6,754 bases of DNA from Phenylobacterium sp. (lineage in GTDB: Bacteria > Pseudomonadota > Alphaproteobacteria > Caulobacterales > Caulobacteraceae), in NCBI GenBank assembly GCA_028291285.1, contig JAQGIJ010000417.1, positions 1 through 6,754 of the forward strand, read 5' to 3'. The translations under genes and the position numbers were made by a program. Below, piece after piece: positions 1-5,785 of this stretch. The stretch's first letter is position 1. Each line of letters opens with the position of its first letter. Under the pieces are notes generated by a model, which was given only the letters and a program-made list of their open reading frames with translations, made no database searches and was not told where the DNA came from.

Positions 1-3
1 GCG

Positions 4-1014
4 ATGCGCCAGGTGAACATCCACGGCCCCAATGACGTGCGGGTCGACGAGGTCCCGCCGCCGGTGGCCGGACCCCGCGACGTGGTGGTGAAGATCGCCG
101 CCTGCGGCATCTGTGGAACCGACCTGGGCTTTGTCGCCACCGGCGGCGAGGGCCGGCGCAGTTCGGGACGGCCGATGCCGCTCGGCCACGAGGCCTCGGG
201 CGAAGTCATGCAGGTCGGGGCCGATGTCGTCGGGGTCAGGCCCGGCCAGCGGGTCGTCGTCAATCCGATGTCGACGGACGCGGTCATCGGCAATGGCGGA
301 CCGGAAGGCGCCTTCGCGGACCTGCTCCTGGTGCGCGAGGCGGAGCTTGGGCGGAGCCTGTTCGAGATCCCGCACGGCATGTCGGACGCCGTCGCGGCCC
401 TCGTGGAGCCACTTGCGGTGGCGCGGCACGCCGTCAACCGCGCGGCGCCTCGGCCTGGCGAGAACGCGGTCGTCTTCGGCGCCGGGCCGATCGGCCTGGG
501 CGCGGTGATCTGGCTGAAGCGCAGCGGGGTCGGGCGGCTCGTCGTGGTCGACCTCGATGCCGGCCGCCTCGAACGCGCCCGCGCGCTGGGCGCCACCCAT
601 ACCGTGCAGGCGGGCGCGGTCGATCTGGCGAAGGAGCTTGCGAGGATCTGCGGCCCGGCGGCGGTGCTCGGCGTCCCCGCGGTCGATGTGGACCTGTTCA
701 TCGACGCCGCCGGCGCGCCACAGGTGGTCGGCGACGTGATCGCCATGGCCAAGCTGCGCGCCAGGCTGGTCGTCCTGGCGGTTCATCGTGCGCCGGTGCC
801 GGTGGATTTCCAGCGCATGCTGATCAGCGAGCTGAACATCATGACCTCCTGCGGCTATCCCGAGGAGCTGCCGCAGGTCCTCGCCGATCTGAAGGAGCTC
901 GGAGACGAGGCCGAGATCCTGATCAGCCATCGCTTCCCGTTCGGCGAGTGGCCCAAGGCGTTCGAGCAGGCGCGAAGCGGCCAGTGCGCGAAGGTGATGG
1001 TGGAGTTCAGCTAG
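4..1014 (+). CDS. Zinc-type medium-chain alcohol/polyol dehydrogenase (MDR family), structural-zinc lobe absent
   Basis: Probably a cytoplasmic NAD(P)-dependent dehydrogenase that oxidises a secondary alcohol or polyol to a ketone; the substrate cannot be read from sequence. The 336 residues have the usual MDR order: a GroES-like catalytic domain, then a Rossmann domain. Likely catalytic-zinc ligands are Cys37 (in CGICGTD, 34-40), His62 with Glu63 (GHE) and Glu135 (EPLAVA). The nucleotide loop is GAGPIG (159-164), and Asp183 at the end of the next strand favours NAD over NADP. The four clustered cysteines that bind the structural zinc in classical members, expected near residues 90-110, are missing; that stretch reads NPMSTDAVIGNGGPEGAF. 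The protein is accordingly a little short for the family. ATG at 4 gives a normal family N-terminus, but only three bases precede it, so an upstream start or ribosome site cannot be judged. The next gene is 100 bases downstream on the same strand. The family call is firm; the substrate is unknown. Confidence 0.9.
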   Translation: MRQVNIHGPNDVRVDEVPPPVAGPRDVVVKIAACGICGTDLGFVATGGEGRRSSGRPMPLGHEASGEVMQVGADVVGVRPGQRVVVNPMSTDAVIGNGGPEGAFADLLLVREAELGRSLFEIPHGMSDAVAALVEPLAVARHAVNRAAPRPGENAVVFGAGPIGLGAVIWLKRSGVGRLVVVDLDAGRLERARALGATHTVQAGAVDLAKELARICGPAAVLGVPAVDVDLFIDAAGAPQVVGDVIAMAKLRARLVVLAVHRAPVPVDFQRMLISELNIMTSCGYPEELPQVLADLKELGDEAEILISHRFPFGEWPKAFEQARSGQCAKVMVEFS

Positions 1015-1052
1015 CCGCCCACAGCCTGGATTTCGTGGCCGGAAATCGATGT

Positions 1053-1074
1053 CGCCGCCTCGTGCGAGGCGTCG
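1053..1074 (+). terminator. Possible hairpin, terminator-like or regulatory, no T-tract
   Basis: CGCCTCG (1056-1062) and CGAGGCG (1065-1071) are perfect reverse complements separated by two bases. In RNA this would fold as about six pairs with a four-base loop. After one C/T mismatch (1055/1072) two further G-C pairs (1053-1054 with 1073-1074) extend the stem. It lies 38 bases after the dehydrogenase stop codon. No run of T follows, so a classical intrinsic terminator is not supported. It could be a weak or factor-assisted terminator, an attenuating structure, an mRNA 3' end stabiliser or a protein-binding site. Confidence 0.35.
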
Positions 1075-1103
1075 GATTCGTGAAGATTAATCAAAAGCAG
1101 TCT

Positions 1104-1110
1104 GGGAGGA
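1104..1110 (+). promoter_or_regulatory. Ribosome-binding site that supports the TTG start of the SDR gene
   Basis: GGGAGGA lies here, with five bases between GGAGG and the TTG at 1115. No ATG or GTG in this frame lies at a sensible distance, and the Rossmann motif begins only about 20 codons downstream, so this site is the main reason to accept a TTG start. Confidence 0.7.
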
Positions 1111-1114
1111 CGGT

Positions 1115-1912
1115 TTGGCGCGATCGGCAGGTCAGGATCTATTCGACCTCACAGGCAAGAAGGCGCTGGTCACCGGCGGCAACAGCGGCCTGGGCCTGGG
1201 CTTCGCGCGCGGCCTGGCGAAACAGGGCGCCGACCTGATGCTCTGGGCCCGCAGCGCCGAGAAGAACCAGGCGGCTGAGGTGGAGCTGCGGGCGTTCGGC
1301 GGCGAGGTTCATTCCCGGTCCGTCGATGTCGCGTCTGAAGCGGCGGTGGTCGAGCAGATGCAGGCGGCGGTGGCTGAGTTCGGCCGCCTGGACTGCGTGA
1401 TCGCCAACGCCGGGATCTCGACCCAGGTGCCGTCCGTGCTCGAGCTGGACGCCGCCACCTACCACGGCCTGCTGGACATCAACATGCACGGGGCCTTCTA
1501 CACCCTGCGCGAAGCCGCCCGGCACATGGTGGCGCGGGCGAAGGCCGGCGATCCCGGCGGCTCCCTGATCATCTGCGGCAGCCTCTCGGTCTTCCTGGGC
1601 GTGCCGGGCATGGTCCACTACGCCGCGGCCAAGGGCGGCCTGGCCTCGATCATGCGCAGCATGGCCGTGGAGCTGGGCCAGTTCGGCATCCGCGTGAACA
1701 TGGTCGCGCCCGGCTACATCAACACCGACCTCGGCCGCGGCCGCGAGCCGAGGCCGCAGGACAAGCTGTTCGCCGAGCGCACGCCGATCCCACGGGTGGG
1801 CTACCCCGAGGACTTCGAGGCGATCGCCGCTTACCTGGCCAGCGACGGCGCGGCCTTCCACACCGGCGATGTCATCGTGATCGACGGCGGCTACCTCGTG
1901 AACGTCTACTGA
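1115..1912 (+). CDS. Classical SDR-family oxidoreductase (TTG start)
   Basis: Cytoplasmic NAD(P)-dependent alcohol/ketone oxidoreductase of the classical short-chain dehydrogenase family; the substrate is unknown. At 265 residues it has the usual family length. The cofactor loop is TGGNSGLG (20-27), with NAG at 98-100 stabilising the fold. The catalytic tetrad is complete: Asn123, Ser156, Tyr169 and Lys173, with the usual 13-residue Ser-Tyr spacing and the YxxxK motif. PG at 199-200 and the C-terminal DGGY (257-260) are also family hallmarks. Arg46 after the second strand is compatible with NADP(H), but this is only a hint. The start is TTG at 1115, chosen because GGGAGGA precedes it at good spacing. 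The gene ends 10 bases before the MBL-fold gene, so the two are probably co-transcribed. In this setting it could act on the same alcohol or ketone as the upstream MDR enzyme, in the same or a neighbouring step. Confidence 0.92.
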   Translation: MARSAGQDLFDLTGKKALVTGGNSGLGLGFARGLAKQGADLMLWARSAEKNQAAEVELRAFGGEVHSRSVDVASEAAVVEQMQAAVAEFGRLDCVIANAGISTQVPSVLELDAATYHGLLDINMHGAFYTLREAARHMVARAKAGDPGGSLIICGSLSVFLGVPGMVHYAAAKGGLASIMRSMAVELGQFGIRVNMVAPGYINTDLGRGREPRPQDKLFAERTPIPRVGYPEDFEAIAAYLASDGAAFHTGDVIVIDGGYLVNVY

Positions 1913-1919
1913 AGGAGGT
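1912..1919 (+). promoter_or_regulatory. Near-consensus Shine-Dalgarno sequence of the MBL-fold gene
   Basis: AAGGAGGT starts on the last base of the SDR stop codon and lies just upstream of the ATG at 1923, with four bases between GGAGG and the start. It is the strongest ribosome site in the window. It fixes the start at 1923 rather than at the in-frame ATG at 1962 and suggests high translation of this gene within the operon. Confidence 0.75.
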
Positions 1920-1922
1920 CCG

Positions 1923-3182
1923 ATGACCCTGGAGACCAACCGGCCGGAGCGGGACGCGACCATGCTCGCCAGCCTGGTGAACGCCGGCGAGGCGCAGCGC
2001 GAGGCGATCCCCGTCACCGACTTCATCTTCATGTCGCAGGACGTGTCGAACGCCTACCTGGTCACCACGCCGGACGGCGACGTGCTGGTGAACAGCGGGA
2101 CGGTGGCGGGCGGGCCGCGGCACAAGGCGCTGTTCGCCAAGGTGAGCGGCGCACCCGTGCGCCACGCCATCATCACCCAGAGCCATCCCGACCACTTCGG
2201 CGGCCTGCCGTGGCTGCGCTCTGCGCAGACCCAGGTGATCGTCCACGCCCGCTATCCGGAGACGCGCGACTACTACCGCACGCTCTCGCCCTTCTTCGGG
2301 CCGCGCACCGGCAAGCTGTGGTCGCAGATCGTCAGCGTGCATGCGCCCGGCCAGGAGCCCACCGAGGTCGAGCCCGACGTGCTCGTCGACGACCGCTACG
2401 CCTTCGAGCTTGGCGGCCGCCGGTTCGAGATCCTCTGGACGCCGGAGGGCGAGACCCTGGATTCGCTCACCGTCTGGATGCCGAACGAGCGGGTGGCCTT
2501 CACCGGCAACCTGTTCGGCCCGGTGTTCATGAGCATGCCGTTCCTGGTGACGCTGCGCGGCGACAAGCCCCGGAGCGTGGACAGCTATCTGAAGTCGCTG
2601 GAGCGGGTGCGGGCGCTCGAGCCGGAGCTGCTGATCACCGGGCACGGCGAGCCGATCCGCGGCGCGCGCCGGGTGCGCGACGACCTCACCAAGCTGCGCG
2701 ATGCCGTGGCCTATGTGCGCGACGCCACCATGGCGGGGATGAACGCCGGCAAGGACGTGCACACCCTGATGCGCGAGATCCGTCTGCCGAGCGAGCTGCA
2801 GATCGGCGAGTTCCACGGCAAGACCTCCTGGAACGTGCGCTCGATCTGGGAGGGCTATTCCGGCTGGTTCCACTACGACTCCACGACCTCGCTCTACGGC
2901 GTGCCGAGGTCCAGCGTGGACGCCGACCTCGTTGAACTGGCCGGGGCGGAGGCGCTGACCGCCCGCGCCCGGGCGCACGTGGCCGCCGGCCGGCCGCTGC
3001 AGGCCCTGCATCTCCTGGAGATCGTGACCGGCGCAGGCGCCGACACGGCCGCGGCGATCGACACGCGGCGCGAGGCGCTCCAGGCGCTGCTGGCGGCCGG
3101 CGGCGGGGTGAACCTCAGCGAGACCATGTGGCTGAAGTCCGAGATCGCCGCCGCCGACAAGGCGCTGGCGGCATTGCGATAA
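1923..3182 (+). CDS. Metallo-beta-lactamase-fold protein, SdsA-type alkylsulfatase-like, with dimerisation domain and altered metal ligands
   Basis: 419 residues. The N-terminal part (about 35-245) is an MBL fold; the section from about 280 to 395 resembles the alkylsulfatase dimerisation domain, with WEGYSGWF (309-316), SLYGVP, then VELAGAEAL and a helical repeat-like stretch. SdsA-type enzymes hydrolyse alkyl sulfate esters using two zinc ions. Here the HxHxDH motif reads TQSHPDHFGG (85-94): the first His is Gln86, while His88, Asp90 and His91 remain. TPEGET (173-178) matches the first glutamate-ligand region (Glu177). The second glutamate-ligand region (AEN in SdsA-like enzymes) reads TGN here (194-196), so that ligand also seems lost. 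His241 in TGHGEP is present. The C-terminal SCP2-like domain of full-length alkylsulfatases (over 600 residues) is missing. No signal peptide is visible, unlike some secreted relatives. It sits between the SDR and a sulfotransferase in one run. It may be a one-metal or different-metal hydrolase, a lactonase/thioesterase-like enzyme, or a non-catalytic binding protein. The fold is sure; the activity is not. Confidence 0.85.
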   Translation: MTLETNRPERDATMLASLVNAGEAQREAIPVTDFIFMSQDVSNAYLVTTPDGDVLVNSGTVAGGPRHKALFAKVSGAPVRHAIITQSHPDHFGGLPWLRSAQTQVIVHARYPETRDYYRTLSPFFGPRTGKLWSQIVSVHAPGQEPTEVEPDVLVDDRYAFELGGRRFEILWTPEGETLDSLTVWMPNERVAFTGNLFGPVFMSMPFLVTLRGDKPRSVDSYLKSLERVRALEPELLITGHGEPIRGARRVRDDLTKLRDAVAYVRDATMAGMNAGKDVHTLMREIRLPSELQIGEFHGKTSWNVRSIWEGYSGWFHYDSTTSLYGVPRSSVDADLVELAGAEALTARARAHVAAGRPLQALHLLEIVTGAGADTAAAIDTRREALQALLAAGGGVNLSETMWLKSEIAAADKALAALR

Positions 3183-3189
3183 CAGGAGC

Positions 3190-3195
3190 GAGGGA
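3190..3195 (+). promoter_or_regulatory. Ribosome-binding site favouring the GTG start of the sulfotransferase
   Basis: GAGGGA lies six bases before GTG 3202. A second purine-rich stretch, AGGAG (3184-3188), lies farther away. The in-frame ATG at 3211 is an alternative, but it is 15 bases from this site, and GGGAG directly abuts it with no spacing. GTG at 3202 is therefore preferred, with moderate certainty; the two choices differ by only three residues. Confidence 0.5.
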
Positions 3196-3201
3196 AAGAG
3201 C

Positions 3202-4356
3202 GTGCGGGAGATGAATGCGGACCAGCTGGTGGAGCGGGCGCACCGGCAGACCGGCGTCGACAGCTTCCATAGCCAATCCTTCCGCGAGGGGCTGGAAATC
3301 CTCGTCGCCGACGCCAACCGCGGCGGTCAGTACAACGACAAGGGCGTGGACTATTTCGAGGCCCAGGCGACGCACTTTCTGAGCGTCCGGCTGAAGCTCG
3401 ACGACTACATCCGCCGCAATCCGGAGGTGCTCGAGGTCCCCATCAAGGCGCCGGTGGTGGTGCTGGGCATCCCGCGCACGGGAACGACGCTGGCCAGCAA
3501 CCTGCTGGCGACCGACCCGGCGCGGCGCTCGATCCTGACCTGGGAGGCGGACGATCCGGTTCCTCCGCCGACGGCGGAGACCCTGTTCACCGATCCGCGG
3601 GCGCTGGCGGCGCTGGAGGCCGAGCGTGAGCGCCAGGCGCTCAACCCCGAGGCCGGCCGCTTCTACATGTCCTCGGCGGTCTTCCCGACCGAATGCACCT
3701 TCATCCAGGCGCACGACTTCAAGTCGCTGTTCTGGGAGTCGCACGGGCGCCTGCCCGGCTACGCCGAGTGGGTGCTCAGTTGCGACATGACCTCGGCCTA
3801 CGACCATCATCGCCGGTTCCTGCAGGTCCTGCAGCAGAAGGCGCCGGGGGCCTGGAACCTGAAGATGCCGTCGCACGCGCTGCACATCCGCTGGCTGCTG
3901 GAGGCCTATCCCGACGCCCGCATGATCTGGACGCACCGCGACCCGTTCACCGTCACCGGTTCGCTGTGCAGCCTGATCAGCAACACCCACCTGCGGCTGA
4001 TGGACGAGCCGGACCTCGCCTGGGTGGCCCAGAACTATCCGCCGCAGCTCGCCGAGCACGCCAACCGGGTGATGCGGAAGCGCAAGGAGATCGGCCACGA
4101 CCGCATCTTCGACCTGCACTACGCGGACATGACGCGCGATCCGATCGCGACGATGCGCCGGCTCTACGCCTGGCTGGGCGACGCCTTCACGCCCGAGGTG
4201 GAGGCCGGCATGCGCGCCTGGCTGCAGGCCAACCCGCAGGGCAAGTGGGGCAAGCATGCCTACCGCCTGGAGCAATGGGGGCTCAGCCCGGAGAAACTCC
4301 GCCCCCATTTCGCCGACTACCTCGCCGAGTATGACATCGAGCGAGAGGGAGCCTAG
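3202..4356 (+). CDS. PAPS-dependent sulfotransferase family protein (Sulfotransfer_3 type)
   Basis: Probably transfers a sulfo group from 3'-phosphoadenylyl sulfate to a hydroxyl or similar acceptor; the acceptor is unknown. The 384 residues begin with a helical segment of about 80 residues. The 5'-phosphosulfate loop follows, GIPRTGTTL (89-97), the standard GxPRTGTT form. The 3'-phosphate-binding section is THRDPFTVTGSL (244-255), with Arg246 and Ser254 as the expected contacts. A C-terminal basic segment, KWGKHAYRLEQWGLS (348-362), matches the end typical of this bacterial subfamily. No signal peptide or transmembrane segment is seen, so it should act in the cytoplasm, where PAPS is made. 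It starts 19 bases after the MBL-fold gene and ends three bases before the VOC gene, which places it inside the operon. Homologues are often found in multiple copies in sphingomonads and mycobacteria, mostly without known acceptors. The family call is strong; a role in conjugating the substrate or product of the neighbouring oxidoreductases is inference. Confidence 0.9.
   Translation: MREMNADQLVERAHRQTGVDSFHSQSFREGLEILVADANRGGQYNDKGVDYFEAQATHFLSVRLKLDDYIRRNPEVLEVPIKAPVVVLGIPRTGTTLASNLLATDPARRSILTWEADDPVPPPTAETLFTDPRALAALEAERERQALNPEAGRFYMSSAVFPTECTFIQAHDFKSLFWESHGRLPGYAEWVLSCDMTSAYDHHRRFLQVLQQKAPGAWNLKMPSHALHIRWLLEAYPDARMIWTHRDPFTVTGSLCSLISNTHLRLMDEPDLAWVAQNYPPQLAEHANRVMRKRKEIGHDRIFDLHYADMTRDPIATMRRLYAWLGDAFTPEVEAGMRAWLQANPQGKWGKHAYRLEQWGLSPEKLRPHFADYLAEYDIEREGA
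4345..4351 (+). promoter_or_regulatory. Ribosome-binding site of the VOC gene, inside the sulfotransferase 3' end
   Basis: GAGGGAG lies eight bases before ATG 4360 and overlaps the last codons of the sulfotransferase. It supports ATG 4360 over the in-frame ATG at 4378, which has no purine-rich site at a suitable distance. Its position implies translational coupling of the two genes. Confidence 0.6.
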
Positions 4357-4359
4357 CCG

Positions 4360-4842
4360 ATGCTGCCGGCCACCATCATGAAAGGTTTCTTCCAGCTGGG
4401 CTATGTGACCAGCGATCTGGACCAGGCCATCGTCCTCTACGGCGAGCGCTTCGGCGTGAAGCAGTTCCTTACCTTCGACAGCCGCGCCTTCAATCCCGAC
4501 GCCGAGCGGATCGTCCGGGTGGGGCTGGCCTGGACCGGCGAGGTGATGATCGAGCTGATCGAGCCGGTGGGGGAACACCCGCTCTACGCCTGCGCACTGC
4601 CGCAGCAGGGGTTCGGCATCCAGCTGCACCACCTGGGCTATCTCGTGCGCGACCAGGCGCAATGGGAGGCGGCGCTGGCCGCGCTCTCCGATCCCGCGAC
4701 GCCCATCGTCGTGCGTTCTGATCCGAGCGACATGCTGGAGTACGCCTATGCCGACGCGCGGGGCCTGGTGGGCCACCATGTGGAGATCGTCTGGCTGAAG
4801 CCGACCGGCGAGGCCTTCTTCGAATCCGTGCCGCGCAACTGA
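4360..4842 (+). CDS. VOC-superfamily (glyoxalase/dioxygenase-fold) metalloprotein
   Basis: A small cytoplasmic protein of 160 residues with two βαβββ modules, the vicinal-oxygen-chelate fold used by glyoxalase I, methylmalonyl-CoA epimerase, ring-cleavage dioxygenases and some isomerases. The two halves show their common origin: QLGYVTSDL (12-20) in the first and HLGYLVRDQ (91-99) in the second occupy equivalent strands. The likely metal ligands are Gln12, Glu65 (MIELIEP), His91 and Glu142 (GHHVEIVWL), a complete set of the His/Gln-Glu-His-Glu type, so it is probably catalytic. It is too short for an extradiol dioxygenase, which usually has four modules. The ATG at 4360 is three bases after the sulfotransferase stop, so it is the last gene of the run. 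The reaction is unknown; isomerisation, epimerisation or lyase chemistry on the product of the dehydrogenases is a reasonable inference. Confidence 0.82.
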   Translation: MLPATIMKGFFQLGYVTSDLDQAIVLYGERFGVKQFLTFDSRAFNPDAERIVRVGLAWTGEVMIELIEPVGEHPLYACALPQQGFGIQLHHLGYLVRDQAQWEAALAALSDPATPIVVRSDPSDMLEYAYADARGLVGHHVEIVWLKPTGEAFFESVPRN

Positions 4843-4851
4843 GTGCGGCGC

Positions 4852-5730
4852 TCAGATCGCGCAGCGGCGCACGTCCGAGGGGCGGCAGCCCGTCGAGTTG
4901 CGAAACGCCGCTGCAAAGCTTGCGCTGCTGGCGAAGCCCAGTTCGCGCGCGACCGCGCCGATCGGGTGCTCGGTCTGAGTGAGCAGCGCCCAGGCCCGCT
5001 GCCGGGTCGCACTGGCTACGCGCACGCCGATGCTTTCGCCCGTCTCCTGCCGGTAGGCGCGCGCCAGCTGCCGCTCGCTGAGACCGCACAGGGAGGCCAG
5101 CTCGGCCATGCGGGGCGGTGGCAGTCGGGCGCGCAACCGCTCCTCGATCAGGCGCAGTCGCGCAGGCGGCAGGCCGCCGCGCTTGCGAGCGCAGGTCCCC
5201 GGCGCGCGCTGGATCCGCCGTTCGACCTCTGCGGCGATGGAGATCGCCGCCGCCTCGATCAACGCAGGCGTCTCGAGCCGCTGCTGCGCCACCTCGGCGG
5301 CAAGTCGCCAGAGCGCGCTGCGGATCCCGGCGTCGCGCAGGTGCAGCCCCTCCGCAAGCCGCGCCTCGTCGAGGTCGTCCACGGCCAGCTGGAGCAGCTG
5401 CGGCGCCAGGAGCAGGCTGAGCGAGGTCTGCCGGCCCGCGCCGTGCGATCCGCTGAATTCGAGGGTGGGCGGGAGGAACAGCACGTCACCGATCGGCTCG
5501 GACCGTCCGCCGCGCCAGCGCTCCAGGTAGCGGCCGCGAGGCTCGCCGGGCCGCGAGGTCAGGCTCAAGTCGAGGAGCCAGTGATCCGTCACCCGGCGCG
5601 CGTCGGCGACCGGCTCGCGCCAGCGATAGGCGCGCACCTGCACCACCAGCATGGGCGTCTGCAGGGCTTGGTGGATGACGAGCTCGCCTGTCTCCCGCGG
5701 GCGCTCGTCCTGAACGGCTGAGATGGGCAT
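4852..5730 (-). CDS. AraC-family transcriptional regulator
   Basis: DNA-binding regulator of 292 residues. The N-terminal half (about 25-175) is a divergent, probably cupin-like effector or dimerisation domain; GDVLFLPPTLEFSG (81-94) is the typical strand-turn region. The C-terminal half (about 190-292) is an AraC DNA-binding domain with two helix-turn-helix units: MAELASLCGLSERQLARAY (208-226) and IGAVARELGFASSASFAAAF (257-276). The latter carries the family-typical GF-x-x-x-SF and the closing TGCRPSDVRR. The ATG at 5730 is the first possible start, since a stop codon lies 11 codons upstream in frame with no ATG, GTG or TTG between. The sequence before it has no clear Shine-Dalgarno site. 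It lies 55 bases downstream of the MFS gene on the same strand and faces the + strand operon tail to tail, only 9 bases away. It could control the transporter, the enzyme operon or both; the effector is unknown. Confidence 0.9.
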   Translation of the reverse strand: MPISAVQDERPRETGELVIHQALQTPMLVVQVRAYRWREPVADARRVTDHWLLDLSLTSRPGEPRGRYLERWRGGRSEPIGDVLFLPPTLEFSGSHGAGRQTSLSLLLAPQLLQLAVDDLDEARLAEGLHLRDAGIRSALWRLAAEVAQQRLETPALIEAAAISIAAEVERRIQRAPGTCARKRGGLPPARLRLIEERLRARLPPPRMAELASLCGLSERQLARAYRQETGESIGVRVASATRQRAWALLTQTEHPIGAVARELGFASSASFAAAFRNSTGCRPSDVRRCAI

Positions 5731-5785
5731 GTGAGCGGAGCTCGAAGCGACTGGGCCGGAAGGTCAGCACAGAAACGGCGAGGGG
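5731..5785 (-). other. Short gap between MFS gene and AraC gene, no clear signal
   Basis: These 55 bases hold the upstream region of the AraC gene and the downstream region of the MFS gene. I see no stable hairpin followed by T and no convincing promoter pair, only a trivial short inverted repeat near 5734-5742. The two - strand genes could therefore share a transcript, but a separate promoter inside the MFS 3' end cannot be excluded. Confidence 0.4.

Larger units (their letters stand above)
1015..1114 (+). other. Intergenic gap with hairpin and AT-rich palindrome
   Basis: This 100-base gap separates the dehydrogenase from the SDR and is the longest non-coding stretch on the + strand. It contains an inverted repeat (1056-1071, extending to 1053-1074 with one mismatch), an AT-rich patch around 1081-1098 with the perfect 8-base palindrome GATTAATC at 1085-1092, and the ribosome site of the SDR gene. 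The AT-rich patch stands out against the surrounding GC-rich DNA and would suit a promoter or operator for the four-gene run that follows, but I see no convincing -35/-10 pair. Confidence 0.45.

Noticed and set aside
1053..1074. Classical Rho-independent terminator
   Set aside because: The stem is good but no T-run follows it, so it is kept only as a hairpin of uncertain role.
1139..2032. 297-codon antisense frame opposite the SDR gene
   Set aside because: The SDR frame has the complete catalytic tetrad and cofactor motifs; the antisense product is a His/Ala/Gly-rich shadow.
1872..3317. Long antisense open frame of 481 codons opposite the MBL-fold gene
   Set aside because: Its translation is low-complexity, rich in His, Arg, Gly and Ala, with no recognisable domain; it mirrors a clear + strand gene. 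Such frames are common in very GC-rich DNA.
3115..4779. Antisense open frame of 554 codons across the sulfotransferase and VOC genes
   Set aside because: It crosses two well-supported genes and their junction, and its translation shows no motif and an unnatural Arg/His/Gly/Leu-rich composition. It is a GC-driven shadow frame.
4843..5721. 292-codon + strand open frame opposite the AraC gene
   Set aside because: The - strand frame contains two clear helix-turn-helix units and the AraC signature; the + strand translation has no domain and begins straight after the VOC stop by chance.
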